A stretch of 64,000 bases of DNA. Source: Ureibacillus xyleni (GTDB lineage: Bacteria > Bacillota > Bacilli > Bacillales_A > Planococcaceae). Of the stretch, positions 37,091 through 46,168 are shown piece by piece. Within the stretch, counting starts at the first letter, position 1. Every line of letters starts with the position of its first letter. The notes beneath the pieces were generated by a model, which was not told the DNA's origin, ran no database searches, and saw only the letters and a list, made by a program, of their open reading frames with translations. The position numbers were made by a program, and so were the translations under genes. The DNA lies in assembly GCF_900217795.1 (NCBI RefSeq), contig NZ_OBMQ01000010.1, positions 62,001 through 126,000 of the forward strand, written 5' to 3'.

Positions 37091-38468
37091 ATTTTTTTAA
37101 TTTTAAAGGATAAACTGCAGGGCCTTCAATGACATTGCCATTTTTATCAAAACGAGAGCCGTGGCATGGACAATCCCATGTTTCATCGCCTTCGTTCCAT
37201 TTTGTTTTACAACCGAGATGTGTGCATTTTGGCGCTTCCATTCTCGTTATATATCCACCTGCAAGATTAGTTGTAACTAGACCGAGAATCTTTAATGCCC
37301 GTAAAAAATTAAGTCCAAAATTGCCTCTTGAAGGACTATAAACATCAGCTGCTCTATGTTTTTCTCTCATAATAGCGCTTGAAATAATCTCACCTGCTAC
37401 TAGTGAATTAGAAAGTCCCCATTTTCGATAGCCAGTGGCAACAAAAATATTAGATTCATTTTCAGTTAATTGACCAATATATGGCATTAAGTCTGGTGTA
37501 TCTGGATCTTGTGCACTCCAGCAATATGTTGGCTCGGCTAAATCAAATACCGAAGCCATTTCAGATTTTAAAGTGTCATAATAATTTTGCGTATTTTTCT
37601 TCGTCCCAGCAGTATGACTAGTTCCACCGTAAATAAAATAAGGGGTGTTAGAAACTAAGGCTGTTCGAATCGTTCTTGATGCACTGTCAACAGATAGATA
37701 TTGACCTTTTAATAATTCAGAAGTTTTTGAAGCCAGTAAATAAGAGCGCTCCACTGAAAGTTTTGTCGTGTATAAACCTTTTATTGATTCGATTGGATAA
37801 TGAGAACATAGAACTAAATGTTTATAAGAGATACGGTGCTCATCTTCTGTTAACACATAATTCTCATCAATCACCAATTTTGTTACGCGACTACGAACGT
37901 ATATCTGTGCGCCTTCTTTTAATGCATGCTTTGCAAAATGTATTGCAAAGTTCGTTGGATGGATTTGGAACGTATCTGGCATTTTTATAGAGGATGTTAC
38001 TGAAAAAGGCAATTCCGTTTCAGTCGTTTCAATACCAGGTAAGTCCAATGTTTTATAAGCGTTTAATTCATCTTGTAATGTTTGTTTACCTTCATCTGTT
38101 GTTGCATAAATAAATGAATCGACTTTTTGATATAGATCGATTGGAGTTTCTTGAAGAGCAAAATCAATGGCTCTTTTATTTGCATCAAAATAAGTTTTAA
38201 TTTCTTCTTCAGAAAAGCTTTTTAACATCTTACTGAAAACTAAACCGTGTTGAGGAGTTAACTTTCCTGTAGAATGACCTGTTGTACCAATTCCTACCGT
38301 TTCTTTTGCTTCAATAAGCACAACATTAATACCTTTTTTAGCAAGTAGATAAGCAGTATAAACACCGCTTAAACCACCACCAATAATACAAACATCACAC
38401 TCCATGTTATTTGAAATTTTTGTAGAAGAAATGTTGTTAATATTTGATAGCCACAATGAATTTTGCAT
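37089..38468 (-). CDS. FAD-dependent oxidoreductase fused to a Rieske domain
   Basis: About 459 residues. The N-terminal DAO-type flavoprotein domain has dinucleotide loop [20 protein letters not shown] and [15 protein letters not shown]. The C-terminal ~75 residues form a Rieske [2Fe-2S] domain with ligands C-T-H and C-P-C-H ([11 protein letters not shown] and [11 protein letters not shown]). This matches the B. subtilis YhfW architecture. The electron donor and substrate are unknown. I choose the ATG at 38468, with GTGGGGG five bases upstream; the longer frame to 38561 lacks a ribosome site. It is divergent from the DsbA/FrnE gene. Confidence 0.9.
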   Translation of the reverse strand: MQNSLWLSNINNISSTKISNNMECDVCIIGGGLSGVYTAYLLAKKGINVVLIEAKETVGIGTTGHSTGKLTPQHGLVFSKMLKSFSEEEIKTYFDANKRAIDFALQETPIDLYQKVDSFIYATTDEGKQTLQDELNAYKTLDLPGIETTETELPFSVTSSIKMPDTFQIHPTNFAIHFAKHALKEGAQIYVRSRVTKLVIDENYVLTEDEHRISYKHLVLCSHYPIESIKGLYTTKLSVERSYLLASKTSELLKGQYLSVDSASRTIRTALVSNTPYFIYGGTSHTAGTKKNTQNYYDTLKSEMASVFDLAEPTYCWSAQDPDTPDLMPYIGQLTENESNIFVATGYRKWGLSNSLVAGEIISSAIMREKHRAADVYSPSRGNFGLNFLRALKILGLVTTNLAGGYITRMEAPKCTHLGCKTKWNEGDETWDCPCHGSRFDKNGNVIEGPAVYPLKLKK

Positions 38469-38592
38469 AAGGGCCCCCACTAAGATTATTTTTAACCAGT
38501 ATTGGAATTTTTCTAATACAATATTCAGTTGAGCACAATAATTGTAGGAATATTGATGCAATCGTAAAATAGGGGGAAAGGAGGAAGTAAAT

Positions 38593-39297
38593 ATGAAAAT
38601 TGAAGTATGGTCAGATTATGTTTGTCCATTTTGTTATATAGGGAAACGTCAATTGGAGAAGGCAATTAAAGATTCAGGTTATGAAGGTCAGGTGGAGGTC
38701 GAATATAAGAGTTTTCTGTTAGATCCTACGACGCCTTTAGATGCTAAAGATTCCGTTTATTCTTCCTTAGCGAAAAAGTATAACGTATCAATCGAACAAG
38801 CAAAAAATATGACAAAGGGAGTAGCAGAACGCGCTAAAGAAGTTGGCCTAGAATATGATTTTGATATTATGAAAGAAGCAAATACTGTTGCAGCGCATCG
38901 TCTTGCAAAATGGGCAGCAACAAAACAAAAAGGTGCAGAATTAAGTGAAAGACTACTTAAAGCCTACTTTTTAGAAGGTAAAGCTATTGGTCAACATGAT
39001 GTTCTTTTAAATTTAGTAGATGAAGTTGGTCTTGACCAAGAGGGAGCACGACAAGTAATAGATAGTGACCAATTTGCTAAAGAGGTTGAACGCGATATAT
39101 ACGAGGCTCAGCAAATTGGGGTACGGGGTGTACCATTCTTTGTATTTAATAATAAATACGGAATTTCTGGTGCACAACCTCAAGAATTGTTTGAACAAAC
39201 GATAGAAAAAGTAGCAATTGAAGCAGGATTAAAGCCCAAATTAAAAATGGTAGGCGATCAAGGGGATAATTGTTCAGATGGGCAGTGTAATTTCTAA
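38593..39297 (+). CDS. DsbA family oxidoreductase, FrnE type
   Basis: A 234-residue cytoplasmic thioredoxin-fold protein. The active site is CPFC (Cys11-Cys14) in [15 protein letters not shown], with a helical insertion and the cis-proline loop [22 protein letters not shown]-terminal Cys pair (CSDGQC) is typical of the FrnE group. There is no signal peptide. It probably acts in disulfide chemistry under oxidative stress. GGAAAGGAGG precedes the ATG. Its place between an FAD/Rieske protein and an azoreductase suggests a redox-stress neighbourhood. Confidence 0.9.
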   Translation: MKIEVWSDYVCPFCYIGKRQLEKAIKDSGYEGQVEVEYKSFLLDPTTPLDAKDSVYSSLAKKYNVSIEQAKNMTKGVAERAKEVGLEYDFDIMKEANTVAAHRLAKWAATKQKGAELSERLLKAYFLEGKAIGQHDVLLNLVDEVGLDQEGARQVIDSDQFAKEVERDIYEAQQIGVRGVPFFVFNNKYGISGAQPQELFEQTIEKVAIEAGLKPKLKMVGDQGDNCSDGQCNF

Positions 39298-39397
39298 TAA
39301 ATTCTTTAGGTATTACTTGCGATAATGCGGTTTTCGGTCAAAAGTATGAGGCTTATTTTATTGAAATAATATTAATTCTCCTTTATGATAATTCCAT

Positions 39398-39413
39398 ATC
39401 TTGATTTCAAGAT
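39398..39413. promoter_or_regulatory. MhqR-like operator before azoR
   Basis: ATCTTGATTTCAAGAT is a near-perfect palindrome. It agrees at about 13 of 16 positions with the B. subtilis MhqR operator core ATCTCGAATTCGAGAT, recalled from memory. MhqR represses azoR2 and other quinone-detoxification genes. The site ends 32 bases before the azoR start codon. Confidence 0.55.
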
Positions 39414-39445
39414 TTATGAACTAGAGATTAAGGAGAGTTTAATAG

Positions 39446-40084
39446 ATGACTAATATATTAGTAATTAAAGCAAATAATAGACCTGATGGAGTTTCAACAA
39501 AAATGTTTGAAACTTATGTGGAAGAAGCAAAAAAAGTACAAGGCTTAACAATCACTACTTATGATGTGTATGAAGAAGATACACCTTATTTTGGACAAGA
39601 TTTATTTAACGCATTTGGAAAAGTACAAAACGGTGAAGAATTAACAGACGTTGAATCACGTTTACTTTCAGCAAAACAAAAAGCAATGGACGCTATTACT
39701 GCAGCAGATGTAGTCGTACTTGCATTCCCAATGTGGAACTTAACAATTCCTGCAAAATTACACACATTCATTGATTATATTTACCAAGCAGGATTTATGT
39801 TTAAGTACACTCCAGAAGGACAAGCATTACAATTAATGCAAGATAAAAAATTTGTTGTATTAAATGCTCGTGGTGGAATTTATTCAACACCAGAAGCACA
39901 GCCTTTAGAAATGGCAGCTAACTACATTAAAAATGTATTCGGTGGCGTAGCAGGTATGCAGCTTCTTGACGAAGTTGTAATTGAAGGTCATAATGCTGAT
40001 CCTAGTAAAGCTGAGGAAATTATTGCTCAAGGCATGGAACGCGTTAAAGATTCAGTACAAAAATTAGCAACAGTAAATGCATAA
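39446..40084 (+). CDS. azoR: FMN-dependent NADH-azoreductase
   Basis: A 212-residue flavodoxin-like quinone/azo reductase. VVLAFPMWNLTIPAKLHTFI is the FMN-contacting segment near residue 92, and FVVLNARGGIYSTP is the second. In Bacillus such enzymes reduce quinones to hydroquinones in two-electron steps, protecting thiols from quinone stress. AAGGAG precedes the ATG. An MhqR-like palindrome lies upstream and an HxlR/DUF24 regulator about 0.9 kb downstream; either could control it. A strong terminator follows. Confidence 0.94.
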   Translation: MTNILVIKANNRPDGVSTKMFETYVEEAKKVQGLTITTYDVYEEDTPYFGQDLFNAFGKVQNGEELTDVESRLLSAKQKAMDAITAADVVVLAFPMWNLTIPAKLHTFIDYIYQAGFMFKYTPEGQALQLMQDKKFVVLNARGGIYSTPEAQPLEMAANYIKNVFGGVAGMQLLDEVVIEGHNADPSKAEEIIAQGMERVKDSVQKLATVNA

Positions 40085-40086
40085 TT

Positions 40087-40115
40087 AAAAACCCGACGAA
40101 TGTCGGGTTTTTCTA
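40087..40115 (+). terminator. Intrinsic terminator after azoR
   Basis: A perfect 10-bp stem AAAACCCGAC / GTCGGGTTTT, followed by TTTTC. Confidence 0.9.
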
Positions 40116-40246
40116 TTTATATATTAAGTGAGATGTTAAGCATTGCAGTATTTTTAAATAATACAAATTTCCATAAAAGTCCTTTTCTATATTCGTGATG
40201 AATAGACCCTTCCATAGTTTCATAAAATCTTTGAAGGAGTGATGGC

Positions 40247-40300
40247 ATGCTGATTTACGAGGAACAAACAATTAAACTAGATAAAGTTGAAAATCAATAA
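40247..40300 (+). CDS. Possible 17-residue ORF overlapping the yceI 3' end
   Basis: ATG at 40247 with a well-spaced GAAGGAGTG. The product is MLIYEEQTIKLDKVENQ. It runs into the 3' end of the convergent yceI-like gene. It may be the stub of a gene whose remainder was lost, or chance. There is no support beyond the ribosome site. Confidence 0.25.
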   Translation: MLIYEEQTIKLDKVENQ

Positions 40301-40799
40301 ACACATCTACATCTTCACCGATTAATAAACCTCCAGATTCAAGTACGGCATTATATAATAGCTTGAAGTCCCGTCGATTCACCTTTGTTTCTGCAGTAAA
40401 TCCGTACTTTTCTTGCCCCCAAGGACTTTTCGTATGCCCTATAAAGGATGTTGTAAATATAATCGAATTCGTAACTTCTTTTATAGTTAAATCTCCTATA
40501 ATGTGATAGGTATGTTCGTTAATAGCAATAATTTCTTTAGAGGTGAAATATATTTTTGGGTATTTATCGGCATGGAAAAAATCTGCCGAACTTAAGTGAT
40601 GGTCTCGTGCTTGATCTTTTGTGGAAATACTAGCAACATCAATTACTACTGAGATTTTTGCTGTAGTTAAATCTTCTATTGTATCTGCCTCAACAATAGC
40701 TGTAAAAGAGTCGAAGGAGCCTTTTACATTTGATATCATCATATGTTTAACAGAAAAAGTAATTGCTGAGTGAGAAAAATCTACTGCGTACTTTACCAT
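40272..40799 (-). CDS. YceI family lipocalin-like protein
   Basis: A 175-residue YceI-domain protein. It starts YAVDFSHSAITFSVKHMMIS, has the central SSADFFHADKYPKIYFTSKE and ends DVDVFIDFQLYLV. There is no signal peptide, so it is probably cytoplasmic. YceI proteins form a lipocalin-like barrel that binds isoprenoid-type lipids; the function in Bacillales is not settled. The gene stands alone and its promoter region is shared divergently with the HxlR gene. Confidence 0.9.
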   Translation of the reverse strand: MVKYAVDFSHSAITFSVKHMMISNVKGSFDSFTAIVEADTIEDLTTAKISVVIDVASISTKDQARDHHLSSADFFHADKYPKIYFTSKEIIAINEHTYHIIGDLTIKEVTNSIIFTTSFIGHTKSPWGQEKYGFTAETKVNRRDFKLLYNAVLESGGLLIGEDVDVFIDFQLYLV

Positions 40800-40890
40800 G
40801 GTAACACCTCAACTATTTTCTATTATTACTAAATAATAGCCTAATATGAATAACTAGACAATATCTGTTAATAATAAAACTAATTGAAAA

Positions 40891-40905
40891 GTTACTTTTT
40901 GTAAC
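40891..40905. promoter_or_regulatory. GTTAC-N5-GTAAC inverted repeat before the HxlR gene
   Basis: The inverted repeat GTTACTTTTTGTAAC lies about 70 bases upstream of the regulator start, in the divergent region with yceI. It is a candidate operator for autoregulation by the HxlR protein. This is inference from position and symmetry only. Confidence 0.4.
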
Positions 40906-40971
40906 CTAATGAAAATGGTACACTAATAAGAGAAGATAACTGACAAGAAGTAAACAGGGGGATTAAATATA

Positions 40972-41280
40972 ATGAAAGAAACAAAATTATGTCCACGCCT
41001 TTCGAAAGCAATGGAATTGTTAGGAAAAAGATGGACTACGTTAATTTTATACCAATTGTTAGAAGGCCCCCAACGTTTTAATGAAATTGAATCAGCTTTA
41101 CCAGTGAGTGGCAGACTACTTTCGGAACGGCTAAAGGAATTAGAGAAGGAAGGGATTGTTGAAAGAAGAGTTTACTCTGAGATTCCTATTCGAGTCGAAT
41201 ATTCCCTTACTGAAAAAGGCGTTGCGCTCGAGGGGGCTATTCGAGAAATTGAACAATGGTCAAAAGATTGGCTAAAATAG
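40972..41280 (+). CDS. HxlR/DUF24 family redox-type regulator
   Basis: A 102-residue winged-helix protein. CPRLSKAMELLGKRWTTLIL, GPQRFNEIESALP and LLSERLKELEKEGIVERRVY are the HxlR hallmarks. Its only Cys, Cys7, is at the position of the redox-sensing N-terminal Cys of YodB and CatR, so sensing of quinones, diamide or similar electrophiles is likely. The nearby azoreductase, YceI and DsbA/FrnE genes fit such a regulon. AGGGGG precedes the ATG. Confidence 0.88.
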   Translation: MKETKLCPRLSKAMELLGKRWTTLILYQLLEGPQRFNEIESALPVSGRLLSERLKELEKEGIVERRVYSEIPIRVEYSLTEKGVALEGAIREIEQWSKDWLK

Positions 41281-41356
41281 CACCTTTGAATTACTTGTCA
41301 AAAAGCTTTAAATTACCCATACTAGGAAGTATGACGTGAGAAAGGAAATTGCTTTT

Positions 41357-42277
41357 ATGACAATACAAAAATGGGCTCAAGACTTAGAAAGAATTGTTAA
41401 CCCAAAAAATATAAAAATCAATGAATCTCTTAAAACATATACAATGACGAAACTTGGCGGAAATGCCGATGTGTTCGTTTTACCTGAAACAGAAGAGGAA
41501 GCAACATCTATCGTTAAGTATGCTTATGATAATAATGTACCCCTTTTAATGCTGGGCAACGGATCGAATATGGTTGTCCGTGATGGCGGGGTTCGTGGGA
41601 TAGTGATCTGTTTTCAAAAATTAGATGAAGTTCGTGTTGAAGGTAATGAAATTTATGCACAAAGTGGCGCACTTATTAAAGAAGTTTCAAGATTAGCAGC
41701 TAGCCATTCATTAACAGGTTTTGAATTTGCATGCGGTATACCTGGTTCTGTTGGTGGGGCAATGGCAATGAACGCAGGGGCGTATGGTGGCGAGATTAAA
41801 GATATCATTATAGAATCAACAGTTCTTACAAATGAAGGCAAAAAATTAGTTTTAACAAAAGATGAACTAGAATTAGAATATCGAAAAAGTATCATTGCAA
41901 AAAAAGGATATTTTGTTCTTTCTTCTAGATTCAAACTTGAAAAGGGAATTCAAGCAGAAATTGATGCGAAGATTGCCGACTTAACTTACCAACGCGAGTC
42001 AAAACAACCATTAGAATATCCATCTGCAGGTAGTGTTTTTAAACGTCCACCTGGATACTTTGCAGGGAAATTAATACAAGATAGTGGCCTCCAAGGAAAA
42101 GGTGTAGGCGATGCAGAAGTATCAAAGAAACACGCGGGATTTATTATTAATAAGGGAAATGCTACAGCAACGGATTATATTGAAACAATTAAAATGGTTC
42201 AAAACGTTGTAAAAGATAAGTTCGGGGTTGACCTAGAACTTGAAGTGAAAATAGTTGGGGAAGACCTAACCAAATAA
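41357..42277 (+). CDS. murB: UDP-N-acetylenolpyruvoylglucosamine reductase MurB
   Basis: About 306 residues. MurB reduces the enolpyruvyl group in UDP-MurNAc synthesis. The FAD-binding motifs LMLGNGSNMVVRDGGVRGIV and FACGIPGSVGGAMAMNAGAYG are intact. The substrate domain has YPSAGSVFKRPPGYFAGKLI with the catalytic Ser. It is the short type II enzyme. I choose ATG 41357, with AGAAAGGAAA upstream, over GTG 41336. It is placed alone rather than in the division cluster. A terminator hairpin follows. Confidence 0.95.
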   Translation: MTIQKWAQDLERIVNPKNIKINESLKTYTMTKLGGNADVFVLPETEEEATSIVKYAYDNNVPLLMLGNGSNMVVRDGGVRGIVICFQKLDEVRVEGNEIYAQSGALIKEVSRLAASHSLTGFEFACGIPGSVGGAMAMNAGAYGGEIKDIIIESTVLTNEGKKLVLTKDELELEYRKSIIAKKGYFVLSSRFKLEKGIQAEIDAKIADLTYQRESKQPLEYPSAGSVFKRPPGYFAGKLIQDSGLQGKGVGDAEVSKKHAGFIINKGNATATDYIETIKMVQNVVKDKFGVDLELEVKIVGEDLTK

Positions 42278-42285
42278 TAAAGAAT

Positions 42286-42315
42286 GAGCGCCTCTCAATA
42301 TGAAAGGCGCTTTAT
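42286..42315 (+). terminator. Terminator after murB
   Basis: The stem GCGCCT / AGGCGC with adjacent pairing is followed by a short, broken T-run (TTTATAT). Confidence 0.65.
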
Positions 42316-42340
42316 ATACATAGAAAGGGTTTATATTTAA

Positions 42341-43102
42341 ATGAGATTTGTATCATGGAATGTGAATGGAATTCGAGCATGCGTTAAAAAAGGTTTTTTA
42401 GATTATTTTCAAGAAGTAGATGCCGACTTTTTCTGTATACAAGAAACGAAATGCCAGCAAGGACAAGTGGATTTACCTCTTGATGGATATTTTCAATACT
42501 GGAACTATGCCGAGAAAAAAGGTTATTCCGGTACTGCAATATTTACAAAATATGAGCCGCTTAAAGTATCGTATGGAGTAGGAGAAGAAGAAACAGAATC
42601 AGAAGGACGTATTATCACATTAGAATACGAGGAATTTTATTTAGTAAACGTCTATACTCCTAATTCTCAGCGCGACTTAGCCAGATTGCCAAAAAGATTG
42701 CAATGGGAAGATAATTTATTTGAATATTTAAAGAAACTTGATGAACATAAACCCGTCATTTATTGTGGAGATTTAAATGTCGCTCATGAAGAAATTGACT
42801 TAAAAAATGCAAAATCCAACGTCGGTAATTCTGGCTTTACATTTGAGGAACGAGAAAAAATGACAAAGCTCCTTCAATCAGGATTTAGGGATTCCTATCG
42901 AATTATTAATCCAGTTAAAACCGATGCATATACTTGGTGGAGCTATATGAACAAGGTTCGTGAGCGAAATATCGGCTGGAGAATTGATTATTTTATTGTG
43001 TCAAACCGACTTGTAGATTCTATTACAAATGTGGATATCCATTCACAAGTTATGGGTAGCGATCACTGTCCAATCGTATTAGAATTAATAACCATGAAGT
43101 GA
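42341..43102 (+). CDS. exoA: Exodeoxyribonuclease III / AP endonuclease ExoA
   Basis: A 253-residue exonuclease III family enzyme of base-excision repair. FVSWNVNGIRAC opens the fold and IQETKC carries the metal-binding Glu. YCGDLNVAHEEIDL and GWRIDYFIVS follow, and the catalytic DHCPI ends the protein. All key residues are present. A GAAAGGGTT sequence precedes the ATG. Confidence 0.95.
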   Translation: MRFVSWNVNGIRACVKKGFLDYFQEVDADFFCIQETKCQQGQVDLPLDGYFQYWNYAEKKGYSGTAIFTKYEPLKVSYGVGEEETESEGRIITLEYEEFYLVNVYTPNSQRDLARLPKRLQWEDNLFEYLKKLDEHKPVIYCGDLNVAHEEIDLKNAKSNVGNSGFTFEEREKMTKLLQSGFRDSYRIINPVKTDAYTWWSYMNKVRERNIGWRIDYFIVSNRLVDSITNVDIHSQVMGSDHCPIVLELITMK

Positions 43103-43169
43103 TAGAATTATCCAGTATAAAAGTGTTGGAAGTAACAGGGGTTTTTGAAATGAGAGGTGGAAAGGAAAA

Positions 43170-45593
43170 ATGTCTGCACAAGTAGTACAGAAAAAACAGA
43201 AAAAGATTATCGATTGGATTATTTGGATAATAGGAATAGTCATTGTAGCAGGTGGAGTAGGCGTAATAGGTATTCATCTCTACGTTAAAAATTCTTTACC
43301 AACTATTGAAGGGGATTTAACTGTTTCAATTTTAGAAGATGATGTTGTAGTAACCCGAGATGGAGCGGGGGTACCTCATATCGAAGCAAAATCGGAAGCA
43401 GATTTATACCGCGCACAAGGTTATGTACAAGCGCAAGACCGCCTCTTCCAAATGGATTTGGCGCGCCGACAAGCAAGTGGAACTTTAGCTGAAGTTGTTG
43501 GGCAATCCGCTGTAGAGTCGGATAAATTTTTCCGTACGTTTAGTCTACGAAATGCTGCTGAGAAGTCCTATGATGGGTATAGTGAAGAGATGAAACAAAT
43601 TCTGAATTGGTATGCTGAAGGGGTAAATGCATTTATCAATGAAGTCAATGGAACGAGCAAGCTTTCTTATGAATTCAAGCTTCTTGGCTATGAACCAAAA
43701 GAGTGGACACCAATTGATTCATTAACAATCGGCAAATATATGGCTTATGACTTAGGTGGAAATTGGGCTGTTCAAGCATTTAACCATTGGGCACTTCAAA
43801 ACTTTACTGAAGAACAAGTGCAAGAACTAGTTATCGATTACCCAGAAGATGCTGCAACTATAATTCAAGCAAACTTAGAAAACCCTGTAAAAATAGCAGG
43901 GAAATTTAATCCAGACCTTCTACCACATGAGTTTAATGGTAGCAATAACTGGGTTGTATCAGGTGTATTGACGGAAAATGGAAAACCTTTACTTGCAAAC
44001 GACCCTCATTTAGGCTTAGGTACTCCATCAATTTGGTATCAGATGCACTTGCAATCTCCTGAGCAAAATGTGAGTGGTGTTATTTTCCCAGGGGTTCCTG
44101 GAATCATTTTGGGTCACAATGAAACAATCGCTTGGGGTGTTACAAATGTGAACCCGGATGTACAAGATCTTTACATTGAGACTCCAAATTCAGAAAATCC
44201 AACACAATTTAAATATAATGGTAAATGGGAACAAGCTGAAGTACGTCAGGAGCCAATCAAGGTTAAAGACGGAAAAACAATTGATTATGAAGTGGTCGTG
44301 ACTCGTCATGGGCCAATTATTTCAGATTTTATATTTGAAGAAGAAGAACCTACAGCTATGTTTTCTATGCAATGGACAGCACTAGAACCAACTCAAGAAC
44401 TAGAAGCTGTAATTGGTTTTAATAAGTCTAGTAATTGGGAAGAGTTTGAAGATGCTTTAGAAGATTTTAAAGCACCAGCTCAAAACTTTGTATTTGCTTC
44501 TACAGATGGAACGATTGCTTATAAAGCAAACGGAAACATTCCAATCCGTAAAGCAGGAGATGGCCAATTCCCTGTACCAGGGGATTCTTCTGAATACGGT
44601 TGGGAAGGTTATATTCCTTTTGATGAGTTGCCAACTGTAATAAATCCTGAAGAAGGCTATATCGCGACAGCTAACAATAAAATTATTGGTGATGAATATC
44701 CATATCATATTACCAACTATTGGGCACCTCCATATCGTTATGAACGTATTGTAGAGATGATTGAATCGATTGAAATCGGAAGTATTGATGAAAAGACCGG
44801 TAAAGAGATTAAAGGACTAACTGTAGCAGACATGCAAGCAATGCAATCAGATAAGAAAAATTTATATGCTGAAGAATTCTTACCACATATACTTTCAACG
44901 ATTAAAAAAATGGATTCAGATGGAAAATATGCAGACATCATTACTTTACTTGAAGAATGGGAACTGTATGACGGTAAAGATGAAGGTGCACCATTAGTAT
45001 TTAATTTATTAATGACGGAAATTCAAAACACGTTGTTTGAAGGAAACATGCCTGAAGATGTTTATGAAATGATGCCTGGAAAATTTCAAATCACTGATCA
45101 ACTTTTACGAGACGCTTACGCAGGAAATGAAGGTGTTTGGTTGAGTGGAGCTGGTGGGGTAGATCAGGTAGTTTTCACTTCATTTGAGAAAACGGTTAAC
45201 GAAATTTCTGCAAAATATGGTGAAAATGTTTCTAAGTGGACATGGGGAAGTTATAATAAGTTAACATTCGATCATCCATTAGCAAATGCATCAGAGTTTC
45301 TTGCTACTTATTTAAATCCTGATAAACATTCTGTTGGGGGCTCTCGTGTATCCGTACAAGCTGCTTCAGAAGATGGAGAGGGCAATGTAGATCACGGCGC
45401 ATCATGGAGATTTGTTATCGATTTAAATGACACATCAGTTGCATACCACCTCGTTGCACCAGGCCAGAGTGGTCATGTAAAATCGAAATGGTATGATAAC
45501 CAACTCACTGATTGGATTTTCGGACGTTACCACAAAACAGTTATTAATGGTGATATTAACAAAGCATATATATTAAATTTGCATGGTGAATAA
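43170..45593 (+). CDS. Membrane-anchored penicillin acylase family (S45) hydrolase
   Basis: An 807-residue Ntn-hydrolase precursor. An N-terminal membrane anchor (about residues 14-37) is followed by the alpha part, starting VTRDGAGVPHIEAKSEADLY. The autocleavage site is HEFNGSNNWVVSG near residue 255, where Ser becomes the N-terminal nucleophile of the beta chain. ANDPHLGLGTPSIWYQMHL confirms the family. Such enzymes cleave amides; known substrates include penicillin G, acyl-homoserine lactones and acyl-peptides. The natural substrate here is unknown. GGTGGAAAGG precedes the ATG. Confidence 0.9.
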   Translation: MSAQVVQKKQKKIIDWIIWIIGIVIVAGGVGVIGIHLYVKNSLPTIEGDLTVSILEDDVVVTRDGAGVPHIEAKSEADLYRAQGYVQAQDRLFQMDLARRQASGTLAEVVGQSAVESDKFFRTFSLRNAAEKSYDGYSEEMKQILNWYAEGVNAFINEVNGTSKLSYEFKLLGYEPKEWTPIDSLTIGKYMAYDLGGNWAVQAFNHWALQNFTEEQVQELVIDYPEDAATIIQANLENPVKIAGKFNPDLLPHEFNGSNNWVVSGVLTENGKPLLANDPHLGLGTPSIWYQMHLQSPEQNVSGVIFPGVPGIILGHNETIAWGVTNVNPDVQDLYIETPNSENPTQFKYNGKWEQAEVRQEPIKVKDGKTIDYEVVVTRHGPIISDFIFEEEEPTAMFSMQWTALEPTQELEAVIGFNKSSNWEEFEDALEDFKAPAQNFVFASTDGTIAYKANGNIPIRKAGDGQFPVPGDSSEYGWEGYIPFDELPTVINPEEGYIATANNKIIGDEYPYHITNYWAPPYRYERIVEMIESIEIGSIDEKTGKEIKGLTVADMQAMQSDKKNLYAEEFLPHILSTIKKMDSDGKYADIITLLEEWELYDGKDEGAPLVFNLLMTEIQNTLFEGNMPEDVYEMMPGKFQITDQLLRDAYAGNEGVWLSGAGGVDQVVFTSFEKTVNEISAKYGENVSKWTWGSYNKLTFDHPLANASEFLATYLNPDKHSVGGSRVSVQAASEDGEGNVDHGASWRFVIDLNDTSVAYHLVAPGQSGHVKSKWYDNQLTDWIFGRYHKTVINGDINKAYILNLHGE

Positions 45594-45604
45594 AAGGTGA
45601 AAAG

Positions 45605-45645
45605 AGGCAGAATTCGTTAAATTGAAATGAATTCTGCCTTTATTA
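45605..45645 (+). terminator. Terminator after the acylase gene
   Basis: The perfect 11-bp stem AGGCAGAATTC / GAATTCTGCCT is followed by TTTATTAAT. Confidence 0.85.
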
Positions 45646-45674
45646 ATATTTTGCTCCAAAGACTCTATTAATTA

Positions 45675-45703
45675 TTGACAGTAGAAAAAGCGGACTTTAT
45701 GCT
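45675..45703 (+). promoter_or_regulatory. Sigma-A promoter for comFB
   Basis: TTGACA, a 17-base spacer and TATGCT, about 60 bases before the start codon. Confidence 0.7.
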
Positions 45704-45762
45704 TGTTGTTATGATGAAACAAATTATAGGAAAAAATATTGAAGGAGGGGTGATCGATTTTA

Positions 45763-46041
45763 ATGCCAAATTTGGTAAACGTTACCGAAGAAATTGTATA
45801 TGGTTTAGTTCGATTTTTACTACATGGTCCAGAGTATCAAACCTTTTGTCATTGTGAGTCCTGTGAATTAGAGATAACTGCACATGCATTAAATAAAATG
45901 CCCTCTTATTATGTAACTACGAATACTGCCCGTGATGAAGCTTTCAAACGCTTAAAAACTCCTGAAAATATACAACAAATAAACAGACAAATAATTTTAT
46001 CCATTTATGCAGTTGGTAAAGAATGTAATCATAATAGTTAA
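45763..46041 (+). CDS. ComFB-domain protein
   Basis: A 92-residue protein of the late-competence ComFB family. It starts [19 protein letters not shown] and carries [23 protein letters not shown]. Three Cys and one His (FCHCESCE, plus Cys near the end in KECNHN) suggest a zinc site. In B. subtilis ComFB sits between ComFA and ComFC, but here it is solitary beside mntR, so a competence role cannot be assumed. Some ComFB-domain proteins bind cyclic di-nucleotides (family knowledge). GAAGGAGGGG precedes the ATG. Confidence 0.82.
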   Translation: MPNLVNVTEEIVYGLVRFLLHGPEYQTFCHCESCELEITAHALNKMPSYYVTTNTARDEAFKRLKTPENIQQINRQIILSIYAVGKECNHNS

Positions 46042-46168
46042 TTTTTTAAATTGTCGAAATGTGACATATTTTTACGATACCTATAAAAGCATTCATTGTT
46101 TTAAGTTACCTTTTTTAGGTTGTTGTAGTAAAATTAGAATGACATTTAGAAAAGTGAGGAGACTTGTT

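Noticed and set aside
45675-45857. 60-codon frame ahead of and overlapping comFB
   Set aside because: It starts at the -35 hexamer of a good promoter, has no ribosome site, and its second half lies out of frame over comFB, which has a much better start and family match.
46007-46168. 54-residue N-terminal extension of MntR
   Set aside because: The extra residues do not resemble any MntR, and the ATG at 46169 has a proper ribosome site and the exact family N-terminus.
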